A stretch of 64,000 nt of DNA from Stygiobacter sp043807765 (lineage in GTDB: Bacteria > Bacteroidota > Ignavibacteria > Ignavibacteriales > Melioribacteraceae): contig JAZDFQ010000072.1 in NCBI GenBank assembly GCA_043807765.1, positions 1 to 64,000 on the forward strand, in the 5' to 3' direction. Below, one piece after another: positions 16,591-26,270 of the stretch. Each line of letters opens with the position of its first letter. Position 1 is the stretch's first letter. Both the position numbers and the translations under genes were made by a program. The notes under the pieces were generated by a model. The model worked only from the letters and a program-made list of their open reading frames with translations, was not told where the DNA came from and did not search any database.

Positions 16591-19581
16591 TTATTTTAGA
16601 ATACTCATTTTTTTGACAGAACTAGATCCAGCACATTCTAACTTATAAAAATATATTCCCGAGGACAATCCGTACTGGTGGCTGGAAAAATCCACTTGGT
16701 GAATTCCAGCTGATAAATGCTCATTAATTAATATGCAAACTTCTCTCCCTAAAAGATCATAGACAATAAGTTTTACATATGAAGAAACGGGAATATTGAA
16801 TTTGATATTAGTATTAGGATTAAACGGATTTGGGTAATTCTGATACAAAATAAATTCTGAAGGGATTTTATTTTCCTCGGTAATAATTTTTGTGTATACA
16901 TCATTTATATAACCTGGTGTTCCATATAGCTCGGAAGCTTTCCAGCTATCCGGCAGTGAATTATCAAGTTGAAAATTTATGAGTGATAATGTTGAGCCGC
17001 TTCCATCTGGAAACTTATTCCATAGTCCGCCAGATGAATAAGTTACTTCATCTATATTTTTTCCAATTCTGTCAATCAAATACAGACTCTCGCCATGGCT
17101 GCTTAGTCCAAAATTAATGTTACCAATCACTTTTTTATTAGATGGATATAGTTTCTTGAATTTAGTCGTGTCTCTACACAGCACTAAATAATCACGCGCA
17201 CCTATTAACGATCCACTCGGGAAAGTAAATTGATGTGTAATGTCCTCATCCTTAAATTTCCAACTATAAATATCTACTGACTTAGAATCGGGATTATACA
17301 GTTCCACCCAGTCTTCCGTATCAAAAACCGATGATGAGTTATAATTAATTTCATTTATAACAACTGAACTTTGCGAATATTGCACTTCTTCAAAAACAGC
17401 TGTTAAAGAAGATTTTTTTTCAAGTATGATTAAAATTTCCGGCAAGGTTGAATCTGACACACCTTCCCATTTTACAAAACGATAGCCGGGTAATGCTAAG
17501 GCCTTTATTCTGAGTGGAATTTCTTTGAAGAAAATATTAGTGGCGCCGTTCTTTTTTATTTCAACAGAGTAAATAAATACTTTTCCCCATGCCGGATTGT
17601 TTCTACTGATCACTAATGAATTGGATGTGCTTATACCAAACTTGGCATAAATATGCGCCCTCATATTTGATGGCCGATTTACTGCAAATGTTTTCATAAT
17701 GTCTATCTGAGATTGCCATCCCGTTCCGTAAGAAATTGATTGCGGCCAGCGCAGTTTGTGTCTTGGAATTTCCGAAGCAATATCTTTCGCCATGCTATCA
17801 ATAACTGCCAACACATGATTCGTTTCAAATGTTGTGTTCATGTGTGCAGCAAAACGTTGAATAAATTCATTCTTGAATTCAACATTTTCAAGCAGCTTTC
17901 TTAACATCAAAGTTGACCAAGCTGGATTAGGCCATGATGATCCATTGGCTGCTGTAGCTTGTGCCAAGGTATTTGTATTGTACATGCCTTGACTATTACC
18001 GCCAAATGTAAAGTCAGTATCATAAAGCAACCAGCGCCATTTACTACCCGGTTTTCTTTCCCGCCAAAGTTTCATATTAGAACCGGGCCAATCTCCATTA
18101 GCGCCATAAATTTCTGCAATCTGATAATCCATATATTCATCAATATCAACAATGGAATTTATGTATTCGTAGTTAGCCGGATTCGTCATATCCTTAGTAG
18201 AAAGGAAATTTATCATATCATTATAAGCGATTGCATCGCCGTTTGTAGCTCTTCCTTCTTTGCTTATTTCAATAAAATCAATGTTGTCTTTGTCGGCACC
18301 ATGATGGTAAAAGGTGTAATGCTCATTCATTTTCTCACGGATATTATGAACTCCCCAATACTTCCCATTTATGAAAAGAATTGATGGGCGGTAATTCGAA
18401 TAATCTATCTTCATTCCTTGTTCAACTAAAGTATGAACCATACCATCACGGAACATTGTTCGCCACCAATCTTGTCCGGAACTTCTTAGGATAAAATTGT
18501 TAAACTCACTGAGCAGTTCATCATCAAATAACCGATAGTGAAGCTTATCATCTCCATATTCCGGGCGCATATAAAATGCAAGTGATTTTTGAGCATACAA
18601 ACGTGTACAGCCGCCATAGATTTTTGCACCCGCATTTACCTTGAATGCAAGAGATTTATCAGCTTCAAAAAACTCCAAATTTACCGGGCGCTCCCAATCT
18701 TGATTCCAATTTCTCGGGCCGGTACTGCAATGACTGGTAACACCATTTGTTCCGGCAACGTAGATTCCGGTAACATCAGAAAAGAAATTTGAAGGATCAG
18801 TTACAAGTGAGAAAACGGGAAGATCAGTCTTCTCATTTACAAAGAAAGTTCTAGATTCAACAAGGCTTGATGTATATCCATTTTTAAATGCGCGGAACCT
18901 TAATACTGTAGTCGAATCAACACGTATCGGAAATTGATAAGCTGTACTTGTTTCAATTGGAGTCGAGCCATCAACAGTATATCGGATTGTAACGCCAGCT
19001 AGTGTGTGAGACGCTGAAACATTTAATGATGAAGAGTAAAACCCGCTATTCATGCTTATTGTCGGCAGCGTTAACAGATTCTGAATTCCGGTTTCTATAT
19101 TTACAGAACCCGGTGTTGCCGGAGCTAATTTGTACCAATTTGCTGAACCGTTCGGTATTCTTCCAAAAGAGACATCACTCTGTTGTTCACCAAACGTAAC
19201 TGAATCAATCAACTTAGCCGAAGGATCGAACAGACCCAAACTTTCCCCGGAAGCACTTAACTTAAAATTCGCATGATTTGCAGAACCAGCATCATCAGCC
19301 CAAACTATTGCATATCCATTTGCCGGCACAATTAGGTCAATGGGAATTTTATACTTCTGAGGTTTTGTTAGGTCATCTGTTATAAAGTAATCTTTTAGAT
19401 TAACTAAACTTGATCCGGAATTATAAATTTCAATCCAGTCTGAATAACTTTTTAAATCCTTGTCTAATATAGTTTTGGAATTGGAGGCCATCAATTCATT
19501 TATTAAAAGTCCTTGAGCCATAGCGCTATTTGAGATCACAAACAGTAATACTGCAATAGCACATCTTGTAAAATTTTTCAT
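16591..19581 (-). CDS. Secreted CotH-kinase/lamin-tail protein with type IX sorting domain
   Basis: About 996 residues. Order of domains: signal peptide; lamin-tail domain (LINELMASN...DWIEIYNSG, about 25-150); a chitobiase/FN3-like domain (YTVDGSTPIETS, about 185-255); and a CotH domain (about 270-640). CotH elements include GAKIYGGCTRLYAQKSLAFYM, NGKYWGVHNIREKMNEHY and KWRWLLYDTDFTFGG, the last carrying the metal-binding Asp pair of CotH-type protein kinases. A second lamin-tail domain (VINEINYNSS...DTEDWVELYN) and a type A sorting domain (YQNYPNPFNPNTNIKF ... SSGIYFYKL) close the protein. The frame opens 12 codons earlier, but ATG at 19581 starts the signal peptide. It is the tandem paralog of the frameshifted upstream gene, 45 bases away. 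It is probably a surface-exposed protein kinase or glycan-binding protein; the substrate is unknown. Confidence 0.88.
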   Translation of the reverse strand: MKNFTRCAIAVLLFVISNSAMAQGLLINELMASNSKTILDKDLKSYSDWIEIYNSGSSLVNLKDYFITDDLTKPQKYKIPIDLIVPANGYAIVWADDAGSANHANFKLSASGESLGLFDPSAKLIDSVTFGEQQSDVSFGRIPNGSANWYKLAPATPGSVNIETGIQNLLTLPTISMNSGFYSSSLNVSASHTLAGVTIRYTVDGSTPIETSTAYQFPIRVDSTTVLRFRAFKNGYTSSLVESRTFFVNEKTDLPVFSLVTDPSNFFSDVTGIYVAGTNGVTSHCSTGPRNWNQDWERPVNLEFFEADKSLAFKVNAGAKIYGGCTRLYAQKSLAFYMRPEYGDDKLHYRLFDDELLSEFNNFILRSSGQDWWRTMFRDGMVHTLVEQGMKIDYSNYRPSILFINGKYWGVHNIREKMNEHYTFYHHGADKDNIDFIEISKEGRATNGDAIAYNDMINFLSTKDMTNPANYEYINSIVDIDEYMDYQIAEIYGANGDWPGSNMKLWRERKPGSKWRWLLYDTDFTFGGNSQGMYNTNTLAQATAANGSSWPNPAWSTLMLRKLLENVEFKNEFIQRFAAHMNTTFETNHVLAVIDSMAKDIASEIPRHKLRWPQSISYGTGWQSQIDIMKTFAVNRPSNMRAHIYAKFGISTSNSLVISRNNPAWGKVFIYSVEIKKNGATNIFFKEIPLRIKALALPGYRFVKWEGVSDSTLPEILIILEKKSSLTAVFEEVQYSQSSVVINEINYNSSSVFDTEDWVELYNPDSKSVDIYSWKFKDEDITHQFTFPSGSLIGARDYLVLCRDTTKFKKLYPSNKKVIGNINFGLSSHGESLYLIDRIGKNIDEVTYSSGGLWNKFPDGSGSTLSLINFQLDNSLPDSWKASELYGTPGYINDVYTKIITEENKIPSEFILYQNYPNPFNPNTNIKFNIPVSSYVKLIVYDLLGREVCILINEHLSAGIHQVDFSSHQYGLSSGIYFYKLECAGSSSVKKMSILK

Positions 19582-19626
19582 TTTATTCACATCATTAAAT
19601 TCATTTCTAGTCAACAAATATTTATT

Positions 19627-22600
19627 CTACTTAATTAATACCATCTTTCTGGAACTAACAAATTCTCCGGCATGAAGTGTATAAAAATATACTCCTGAAG
19701 ATAAACCGTAATTATGAGTGTTAAATACTAAATTATAAACGCCGGGCTGTTTGTATTCATCAACAAGATCAGCTATTTCTCTTCCGAGAACATCATATAC
19801 TTTTAAGGCCACCTTACCAGCCTCTGAAATTTTGTAGCTTATAATTGTACTTGGATTGAATGGATTAGGATAGTTCTGACTAAGAAAATAACTGGCCGGA
19901 ATTTCTTCAATTCCATTTCTAATATCCGTTAATGTACTGTTTGCCATTCCGGGTGTACCGTAAAGATTCTTAGAATCGGTCCAGCTTTCTCCTTTATTAT
20001 TATCTAAAGCAGCATTAGTTAACTCAATTGTTCTTCCGGTACCATTAGCCTTGATAGGCCACGGTATTGAACTGCTAAAGTTGACTTCATCAATAAGTTC
20101 TCCAAGTTGTGTTTTGAGCAATATTTTTTCCGAGCTGCTGGAAAGACCAAACTGGAAGTTACCGATCCGCTTTTTCACTTTTGGAAATTTTACGGCAAAC
20201 ATTGTTGTGTCTTTGCAAAGCACTAAATAATCGCTAGCATTTATAATTGTATTGTTCGGTAAAATCTGCTTTGCAGATTCATCCGTATCATGAAAATACC
20301 AGCCGGATAAATCAATTGCCGCATTTCCAGAATTATAAAGTTCTACCCAATCTTCAGTATCAAAATCCGAAGCAGCTTTATAATTAATTTCATTTATAAC
20401 AATAGGAATGGCCTTAGCAAACGGATCGACATCAAAATAGGCTGTCAGTTTTGAATCGCCTTTCAGAATTATACTAATATCTTGAGTAGTATACTTTTGA
20501 GTTACACTGGAACTGAGTGAAGTTGCAAGCAGCTTTAAATCGAAACCTAAATCGGAACTGGATACACTGGCTTGATGAACTTCAACTGCAATAGTATTTA
20601 TTCCATTCACAAGGAGAGATGGTAATGCGGAAAATTTAGTGTACCCGTTTTCATCAGCAACTGTTCCACTTGCCAATGTAGAAAACTGAATTATGCCGGT
20701 AGGCATATTAACACGCTGAATCTCACTTCCATTTAAATATACAACGGCACCATCATCAACTAGGATCTCAAAACTTAGTGAAGCAATATTTGATTTATCG
20801 GTAATGAAAAAGTTTTTCTGAAATAAGTTGTAATGTATTTGCTTGATGAATTTGGTCCGTAACCTACAACCGTTGTTTCGTCGCCATCTCCATATCCTAA
20901 CTGTGCATTGCCGCTGGTCCACTTTGAATCATCATAGATTGATTGATACCAGCTGGTTTTCAAGTCTACGCCTTGATCGTAAAATTTCCAAGAAGAACCG
21001 GAAGAAATTAATGAGTTAACTTGATTTGTAGATCCTTCAACTTCCCAATAGGAAAACTTACTTCCAAACATTGGCACCGCACTTAGTCGAAGTGGGACAT
21101 CATTGTAGAATGTTCCTGAAAAGTTATTTGGTATTTGTCTGTCAACTACTTTCAATATTCCTTTACCAGAAGAATTCAGTTTTACATCTATTTTTGAAAC
21201 GCCGCTCAAGCCGAACTTTTGCAAAATATGAGCAGTTGAATATTGAGGTCTGCGCAAAGAAAATATTCTCATAGTATCAACATTACCTAGCCATTCTTGA
21301 TATGATTTGAATATTGCTTTCGGCGTCCATCCTTCATGAGAATCTGGGTCGATTTTACCGCCCCATCTTTTTATATGCCTTGGAATTTCCGGGGCAATCT
21401 TCGCAGAAAGACTATCAATGAAGTAAATCAATCGCTCTGGTTTGAAAGTGGTATTTGCGTGGTATGCATAACGTTGAATAAAGTCATTCTTAAAATTTTC
21501 ATTCTTCAGTAAGTTTCTAAAAAGCCGCGTTGACCACTCCGGATTTGGCCAGCCCGGACCAGTAGTAGTGGTTGTTTTTTCGATCATGTTTTCAGTTATC
21601 CAGACAAAGGTAAAAGTCTGATCAAGGTCGAAATTAATCCAGCGCCATTTAGAATAAGCACCGGAATTAGCTCTCCAAAATTTTATGTTATTACCGGGCC
21701 AGTCTCTTTCCGCCAAGTAAATGTGGCCAATTTGATAATCAATGTATTGATCTACATCCATCCATGATTTTATGTATTCAAAATTAGATTGCACAGCCAT
21801 ATTATAATTAGTAGCATAATTAACCATGTTGGTATAACCGGCATTAGTACCATAAACAACTCCGGCATTGCTTTCTAAAATGTTCACATCATCCGGATTA
21901 ACACCAAAATTACCGGCAAGATAATTTTCATTTACCTTTTCTCGTATGTTATGAATTCCCCAATAAGCACCGTTAATAAATACTACTGCGGGTCTATAAG
22001 CTTGTGTTTCAGCATCCATCCGATCCTTCATAACCAAATGAGCAAGTGCGTCTCTAAACATTGTATAAACTTGATCATCGGAAGAACTTCTTAAAATGAA
22101 TGATTCGAATTTTGTAATCTGTTTATCCGGAAACAGTTTGTACTCGAATGAGCCTTTACCATATTCACTTCTTGCGTAGAGTGCAAATGATTTTTGAGGG
22201 TATCTTGTTCTTGAACAACCCCCAAATATTTTTATTCCGGCCCCTTGATTAATTACTCTCTCTCCGCTAGGTTCAAACAATTCGATATTGACCGGGCGCT
22301 CCCAATCTTGATTTAGATTTCTAATAGTAGCATCGCACGAACCGCGAATACCGTTAGTCCCGGTTACATAAATTCCTATTTTATCATCAAAAAGATTTAC
22401 TGGATCCGTTACAATAGAAACAACAGGCAAATTGTTTTGTTCATTTATCAAATAGGTATTTGTTACAACAAGGCTTTGCGTCTTTCCAATTTCAAAAGCA
22501 CGTGCTCTAATTGAAATTGTCGAATCAATCTTTAACGGCATATTATAGAGCAATGAAGACTTGGTTGGCTCTGTTCCGTTTAATGTATAACGGATTTCCG

Positions 22601-23195
22601 CATTGCTGTTTTCATGAGAGAGACTAAGTGTTTGACCATTCTTATAATAGCCGCCTGCAATAGAAAAAACCGGAACTGACGTAATTGCTATCTCTCCGCT
22701 GGATACATTTTTGGCCGAAGGAGTTGGCGGTTTAAAGTAGCCCCACTTGGAATTATCGTTAGAAAACCTTCCATAAGACACATCATCGTACTGATATCCA
22801 AATGTTATACTATCTACCATTTCTCCGGAGGTATTAAAAAGTCCAACGGATTCGCCATCGCGACTCAATTTAAAATTTGTATGCAGACCCGTATTTCTAT
22901 CATCCGCCCAAAAAATCAAAAAACCATTGGCCGGTATTATTGTATTTGCTGGAATCTTCCACTTTGTTTTGTTTTTTAGATCATCGGAAAAATAGTATCC
23001 ACTCAAATCAATATTGGATGTTGAGAAGTTAGCAAGTTCAATCCAATCGGCATACTCAGCATAAACCGGACTTTTGTTAGCGGCTACATTCGAAGCGAGT
23101 ATCTCATTAATTAATACATTGGTCGTCTGTGCAAAAGCAAAAGCAGAGAAGCAAAACCAAACAGATGCAAGTTTCAAAAGAGGTTTGAGTTTCAT
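19627..23195 (-). pseudogene. Frameshifted CotH/lamin-tail protein with type IX sorting domain
   Basis: Two overlapping reading frames form one gene. The upstream part (23195 to about 20810) holds the signal peptide, lamin-tail domain, chitobiase-like domain and CotH domain (GAGIKIFGGCSRTRYPQKSFALY, NGAYWGIHNIREKVNENY, KWRWINFDLDQTF). The downstream part (about 20810 to 19627) continues with VDDGAVVYLNGSEIQRVNMP (a jelly-roll domain), a second lamin-tail domain and a type A sorting domain (YPNPFNPSTIISYKI). The frame changes at two homopolymers, A5 at 20807-20811 and T5 at 20813-20817 (plus strand); one missing base in either restores a continuous protein of about 1190 residues. It may be a true inactivating mutation or a sequencing error. 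It is paralogous to the following gene, with an extra jelly-roll domain. Confidence 0.82.
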
Positions 23196-23430
23196 GAGAA
23201 AGTTACCATTATAGTAATTTGAAGAAAATCTTTTTGCCACATATGAATTCTAACGTATCTTCAATAGGACTTCACAAGCTAATTACACTCCAAAACTATC
23301 AAAATTGTCATCAATATTTACAGCATATTTTTTCCGTTAATCCCGATATAGGGAAAACTAGGTTAGAAAAATATTAACCTGATAATGGATTTCAGAAGCA
23401 ATAAAATTCACCCAATTAGTGAATTGTTTT

Positions 23431-23575
23431 ATACCGTCCCTAATGGGACTTATTAAATATTGTGTTCACAATTCTATAGATATGTCGCTCCTAACGGAGC
23501 GAAAAATCCCGTAGGGATAAAATATCTATAAGTAAAGAATACCAAATAAACCAAAGTCCCTTTAGGGACGATACA
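23431..23575. repeat. REP-like palindromic element (GTCCCT/AGGGAC family)
   Basis: CGTCCCTAATGGGACTT near 23435 and AAGTCCCTTTAGGGACG at about 23554-23570 are inverted relative to each other. Between them lie further small palindromes, CGCTCCTAACGGAGCG (23486-23501) and ATCCCGTAGGGAT (23506-23518), within an ATAGATAT ... ATATCTAT frame. This type of sequence is dispersed in many Bacteroidota genomes. It fills the middle of the 548-base gap upstream of the FN3/DUF3943 lipoprotein gene; the rest of the gap is AT-rich with no recognised feature. Confidence 0.7.
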
Positions 23576-23743
23576 GACTCATTGCTATATCGGGTTTGAG
23601 GTTTTTTCATGATGGTTATTCGCGCCAACACGAATCAACCAACTCTTTATTAACTTTGCACTACAAAAATTCAGATGCGTTTTTCTGCAGACTGAATGCT
23701 GCTAACAACATTAAAACTCAAATTTAGAATTGATTTTAAGCGT

Positions 23744-26245
23744 ATGACGCGATCCTTCTATTCCATACTATTCTTATTTTCTATTGCATTTATATTCATC
23801 TTTTCAAGTTGCGAAAGAGAAGAAACTCCCATTATTCCTAAAAATCGAAAACCAACTATAGCAAAGCTTGATGCTTCAAGCAGAAATGTAGTTGTAACTG
23901 GTAAGACCAAACTCTCAATTACCGCGTATGATAAGGATGGCGACTCACTTAAATATTCTTGGTCCTCCAAGAGAGGGCAGTTTTCAAATGTTACCAAGAA
24001 TTCAGTAACATGGATCGCCCCCTCAACTAGAGGAGTTGATACAATTTTTGTTACTGTAAATGATGGAAAAGTCTCAGTCGTTGGTTCAATTATTTTATTA
24101 GTTGGCGAGCCTCCCACAACTCCAATAGCACTAAATCCTAAAAATGATTCCACGGAAGTATCGTTGTCTCCAAGTTTTAATTGGAAAAGTGATGAAACTG
24201 CAACTGATTACACTTTACAAGTTTCTACAGATTCTAACTTCAAACATTTGATTGTCTACAAGAGTGGAATTACAAACTCACGAAAGAATCTAAGCGGATT
24301 AAAAAGTAATACAGTTTACTACTGGAGAGTTAAGAGCAGAAATTTGTTCGGCTCATCTCGCTGGTCAATAATTTCAAAGTTTACTACTGTTGCCCCGCCT
24401 GTTACACCTACGTTAGTTACTCCGATTGATTCCACAAAAGATGTAGCTCTTGATATAGAGTTGAAATGGCTTCAGTTAAGAAATGCAGAACAATATTCAA
24501 TTCAGATCGCCACTGATGAATCGTTTACAGAAATAATTTTTTCGCAAGAAGATATTAGAGATAGTTACGCTGCTGCTGCTGGACTTAAGGTATTCAGCAA
24601 TTATTACTGGCGAGTTAAGGCACAGAATAATTATGGAGCGTCTGATTGGTCAAACGCATGGTATTTCTCAACAATCGGAATCGCACCGATAGCGCCAACA
24701 TTAAGCTTTCCTAATGATCGTTCTACTAATATTGCTCTTGAAACAGAATTGTCTTGGACCAGTATAGAACATGCTGATAATTATGCTATACAAGTAGCTG
24801 AAGACAGTCTCTTCAATACTATTTTCGTTACTGAGGATACGCTTGTAACACCAAATTTCGAACTAAAAGAACTGAAATATTTCACGAAATATTTTTGGCA
24901 CGTTGCTTCGGTAAATGTTTATGGCAAATCCGATTGGTCTCACATATATTCATTCACAACAAAACTGCAATCTCCTTCTGCCTTAATGCGTGATGAAGAG
25001 AATATCGATCTGCCAATGTCGCCCGAATTATTCTGGACAAAAGTAAAGGGCGCTGAAAGTTATGCACTGCAAGTCTCCGATGACGAAAAGTTTTCAAACT
25101 TTCTAATTGCTGATTCAAATGTCACTTCAACCAGCAAAAGAATAACCGGACTTTCGGATTACACAACTTACTACTGGCGCGTTGCCGCAAATAATCCGAA
25201 CGGAAATTCAGATTGGTCAAATGTTCAGTCCTACAAAGCAACCGGATATTTTTACCAAGGACTTCAATACGGAAGCCAAGCGCTATATAATCCCGCATAT
25301 GTAATTTTAACCGGCGGATTCGGCATGATACAATTTGGTGATCAGCGGGATGTTAAAAATTTTCCTTTTAATATTGCTTTCAAAAATATCTGGAATAATT
25401 TCAAAGATCCCTTTACCCCAATTTCTCATTACGGCTGGTGGAATTTTTTCAAGGACCAAGTATTTCCCTTATCTCTAAATAAGAAAAGTGCACAGTTCTG
25501 GCCAAATTATTCTTTACACTTAATTGGCGGAGGAATGGAATACGCCGCCACACGTGAATGGTACAAGTATTATAACTATCCATACCCGGAATGGCTTTCA
25601 GCATTTACAATCATGTCATATCATCTTATTAATGAAGTTGTAGAGAATGGAAGCCGAATTGGAGAGGACGTTGACCCAATAGCTGATTTTTACTTGTTCG
25701 ATATCGGCGGTATAATTCTTTTTTCTTCCGAAAGTGTTAAAAGATTTTTTGCAGAAGATTTGAATCTTGCCGATTGGTCACAGCAGTCATCTTTCTCTGT
25801 AAAGAATGGAGAATTACATAACAACGATCAATTTTTCTCTGTTAAATGGAAATTCCCTTTTTCAGATTCATGGCACGCTTTCTATTACTTTGGAACGAAT
25901 GGTGTTGGCGGCCTTTCGTACAAAATGAAAGATGGCTCAGCTATTTCTGTTGGTGTTGGTTTAGCAGCAAGTGATTTAGTTGTTCTTGATGAAAAGACCA
26001 ACAAGAAAACTCTGGGACTGGTTGGCAACTTTGCTGCATTCTATGATAAGAATAACTCACTGCTGGCATCTATATCGGTTACTATGAAGACTGATTACAT
26101 GATCAACTTGAATATTTATCCCGGCGTAGTAAAACTGTGGGGAATTTCACCCGGTTTTTGGGGAGCTTACAGCCAAAATGGGAATGTAATTTTAGGTATA
26201 ACTGCTATGTGGGCACCGTTTGGTTTAGCTTACAGTACAAAATAA
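23744..26245 (+). CDS. Ig/fibronectin type III lipoprotein with C-terminal DUF3943 domain
   Basis: About 833 residues. The lipobox IFSSC at about residues 17-21 shows lipidation. Next come a PKD/Ig-like domain (TAYDKDGDSLKYSWSS, about 35-115) and four fibronectin type III repeats of about 95 residues each (about 118-500), each with the pattern P.L..P ... L.W ... Y.IQV..D..F ... YYWRV ... S.WS. The C-terminal 300 residues match DUF3943: NFPFNIAFKNIWNNFKDPFTPISHYGWWNFFKDQVFP, HLIGGGMEYAATREWY, HLINEVVENGSRIGEDVDPIADFYLFDIGGI. ATG at 23744 is preferred over an ATG 16 codons earlier because it starts the lipoprotein signal. DUF3943 is thought to form an outer-membrane barrel-like or associated domain; function unknown. 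The next gene is convergent, 25 bases away. Confidence 0.85.
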   Translation: MTRSFYSILFLFSIAFIFIFSSCEREETPIIPKNRKPTIAKLDASSRNVVVTGKTKLSITAYDKDGDSLKYSWSSKRGQFSNVTKNSVTWIAPSTRGVDTIFVTVNDGKVSVVGSIILLVGEPPTTPIALNPKNDSTEVSLSPSFNWKSDETATDYTLQVSTDSNFKHLIVYKSGITNSRKNLSGLKSNTVYYWRVKSRNLFGSSRWSIISKFTTVAPPVTPTLVTPIDSTKDVALDIELKWLQLRNAEQYSIQIATDESFTEIIFSQEDIRDSYAAAAGLKVFSNYYWRVKAQNNYGASDWSNAWYFSTIGIAPIAPTLSFPNDRSTNIALETELSWTSIEHADNYAIQVAEDSLFNTIFVTEDTLVTPNFELKELKYFTKYFWHVASVNVYGKSDWSHIYSFTTKLQSPSALMRDEENIDLPMSPELFWTKVKGAESYALQVSDDEKFSNFLIADSNVTSTSKRITGLSDYTTYYWRVAANNPNGNSDWSNVQSYKATGYFYQGLQYGSQALYNPAYVILTGGFGMIQFGDQRDVKNFPFNIAFKNIWNNFKDPFTPISHYGWWNFFKDQVFPLSLNKKSAQFWPNYSLHLIGGGMEYAATREWYKYYNYPYPEWLSAFTIMSYHLINEVVENGSRIGEDVDPIADFYLFDIGGIILFSSESVKRFFAEDLNLADWSQQSSFSVKNGELHNNDQFFSVKWKFPFSDSWHAFYYFGTNGVGGLSYKMKDGSAISVGVGLAASDLVVLDEKTNKKTLGLVGNFAAFYDKNNSLLASISVTMKTDYMINLNIYPGVVKLWGISPGFWGAYSQNGNVILGITAMWAPFGLAYSTK

Positions 26246-26270
26246 TTTCAGTGTTACATAGAAGCAACGG

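Noticed and set aside
20807..20817. Programmed -1 ribosomal frameshift in the CotH gene
   Set aside because: The zero-frame codons there do not form a classic slippery heptamer and no clear downstream structure was seen; a mutation or sequencing error is simpler.
24150..25240. Tandem repeats suggesting a DNA-level repeat region
   Set aside because: They are protein-level FN3 domains with diverged DNA, not an identical DNA repeat.
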